Positions 54,544 through 55,103 of a stretch of 55,103 bases of DNA are shown piece after piece (within the stretch, counting starts at the first letter, position 1; every line of letters starts with the position of its first letter). A program made the translations under genes and the position numbers. Origin of the DNA: Ardenticatena sp. (GTDB taxonomy: Bacteria > Chloroflexota > Anaerolineae > Ardenticatenales > Ardenticatenaceae); the NCBI GenBank assembly GCA_015487975.1, contig WFOS01000034.1, positions 1 to 55,103 of the forward strand, written 5' to 3'. The notes under the pieces were generated by a model that did not search any database, was not told the DNA's origin, and saw only the letters and a list, made by a program, of their open reading frames with translations.

Positions 54544-54759
54544 TTAGTGGACGCGTGTCACGTTCACCGCGCGCGGCCCCTTGTCGCTCGTTTCGATGCC
54601 AAATTCGACGGTTTCGCCTTCATCGAGATTGCGGAAGCCTTCCCCTTCGATAGCGCTGTAATGGACGAAGATGTCGCGGCCACCATTCTCGGGCGAAATG
54701 AAGCCGTACCCCTTCTCACGGTTGAACCACTTGACGGTTCCACGTTGACGTTCACTCAT
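54544..54759 (-). CDS. cspA: cold-shock protein
   Basis: A 71-residue single-domain OB-fold RNA chaperone. [15 protein letters not shown] carries RNP1 (KGYGFI) and DIFVHYSAI carries RNP2. It binds single-stranded RNA and melts hairpins. AAAGGAG lies 8 bases before the ATG. The transcript has a long leader (about 120 bases) containing an intrinsic terminator, which suggests control by antitermination. Upstream of the promoter is repeat copy C. Confidence 0.96.
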   Translation of the reverse strand: MSERQRGTVKWFNREKGYGFISPENGGRDIFVHYSAIEGEGFRNLDEGETVEFGIETSDKGPRAVNVTRVH

Positions 54760-54821
54760 AAGACGTACTCCTTTTGTACTGATAAGGTTGGTGAAACGAG
54801 GACGCGTGCGGGGCCTCTAAC

Positions 54822-54844
54822 AAAAAAAGCCAGCGCAGGCTGGC
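54822..54844 (-). terminator. intrinsic terminator inside the cspA leader
   Basis: On the minus strand: GCCAGC-CTGC-GCTGGC (54844-54829) followed at once by seven T (54828-54822). It lies about 36 bases after the predicted transcript start and about 62 before the cspA ATG, so full-length mRNA needs read-through. It is not at the 3' end of any plus-strand or minus-strand gene seen here. Confidence 0.85.
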
Positions 54845-54887
54845 CGATGTAAGTCGAAACACCGCGGTACTGCGTCCAACGAGAAGC

Positions 54888-54916
54888 AGTATAGCATGGG
54901 TGCTGTGGGCTGTCAA
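54888..54916 (-). promoter_or_regulatory. promoter for cspA
   Basis: Minus strand: TTGACA (54916-54911), 17 bases, TATACT (54893-54888). The start near 54880 gives a leader of about 120 bases. Confidence 0.88.
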
Positions 54917-54921
54917 AAGCG

Positions 54922-55103
54922 ACAAAACTGGTGATTACCCAGATCTCTGCACGGCGAGTGAAAGGGGTGAGCAAGGGATACGAAAGCACCCCGCCTCACC
55001 TCGAGAGGCACGCACGCCTGACGTTCAAGGAGCGACACACCTGCCAGGTGCGTCGCTCCTCCTGAAGGCGGCGTTCTCCATCGGTGCGCACGCGTTCCAA
55101 GGA
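54922..55103 (-). repeat. dispersed repeat family, copy C (upstream of cspA)
   Basis: Read on the minus strand: ATGGAGAACGCCGCCTTCAG (shared with copy B), palindrome 55060-55028 (16-base arms, one mismatch), TTGAACGTCAGGCGTGCGTG (shared with copy A), a GGTGC-TTTCGTATCCCTTGCT block resembling the direct repeat unit, then GATCTGG..AATCACCAGTTTT ending 54922. It runs off the window edge. It points toward cspA; the -35 begins 7 bases after the repeat. No gene is seen in it. Confidence 0.85.

Noticed and set aside
1..55103. tRNA or rRNA genes
   Set aside because: No cloverleaf with a T-loop GTTCGA core and matching acceptor stem, and no rRNA block, was noticed on either strand by eye; a dedicated tRNA scan was not possible here.

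Overview
The window is about 55 kb of gene-dense bacterial chromosome with roughly 58-60% GC and about 50 protein genes. No tRNA, rRNA, CRISPR array, transposase or prophage was seen. Gene content points to an aerobic, probably thermophilic Chloroflexota bacterium, perhaps of the Ardenticatenia type. The pointers are an archaeal-type mevalonate entry module, a ba3-type oxidase, a CoxSLM-type molybdenum hydroxylase, a DUF951 gene, and secreted proteins with TP-rich linkers and a short LPLV/LPFV motif. The taxonomy is an inference from gene content; no marker was compared.

Layout. 0.5-3.9 kb: ferritin, an orphan iron/polyamine-type ABC ATPase, and a lipoprotein with a glycosidase-like domain. 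4.1-6.8 kb: HMG-CoA synthase, acetoacetyl-CoA thiolase and a DUF35 zinc-ribbon/OB protein, the archaeal channelling complex in one operon. 6.9-12.6 kb: an unknown helical protein, YceI, a TauE/SafE permease, a molybdopterin-binding-domain protein and a histone-deacetylase-like hydrolase. 11.5-14.3 kb (minus): DUF951, an MFS transporter and a UgtP/MGDG-synthase-like glycosyltransferase, coupled by 4-base overlaps. 14.5-16.6 kb: three membrane proteins (Yip1-like, MscS-like, small unknown). 16.6-19.9 kb: sdhCDAB. 20.1-22.3 kb: a large secreted repeat protein. 22.4-29.9 kb (minus): alaS, an FtsA-like ATPase, a baseplate-J-like membrane protein, ruvX and mltG. 30.0-33.2 kb (minus): a LysM lipoprotein, an HlyD-type adaptor and histidine ammonia-lyase. 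33.4-35.2 kb: adenosine deaminase and PgeF. 35.5-39.8 kb: coxG-coxS-coxL-coxM. 39.9-46.5 kb: histidine kinase, NarL-type regulator, stand-alone receiver, Sco-like protein and ba3 oxidase subunits IIa, II and I plus a small membrane protein. 46.7-52.8 kb: a GGDEF-STAND-TPR fusion protein, a homocysteine methyltransferase-like protein and formate-THF ligase. 52.9-54.5 kb: GH13 alpha-glucosidase. 54.5-54.9 kb (minus): a cold-shock protein.

Together the genes describe respiration (succinate dehydrogenase, ba3 oxidase, molybdenum hydroxylase), isoprenoid precursor supply, C1/methionine and purine metabolism, and envelope construction. Many neighbours overlap by ATGA or GTGA, so translational coupling is common.

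The most unusual signals are non-coding. A dispersed GC-rich repeat family with a long palindrome has three copies in the window (about 261-494, 35233-35374 and 54922-55103). Each lies directly upstream of a promoter and points the same way as the gene it precedes (ferritin, cox operon, cold-shock gene). The cold-shock leader also carries a complete intrinsic terminator between its promoter and its start codon. Among proteins, the GGDEF-STAND-TPR fusion coupled to a methyltransferase is the least familiar.
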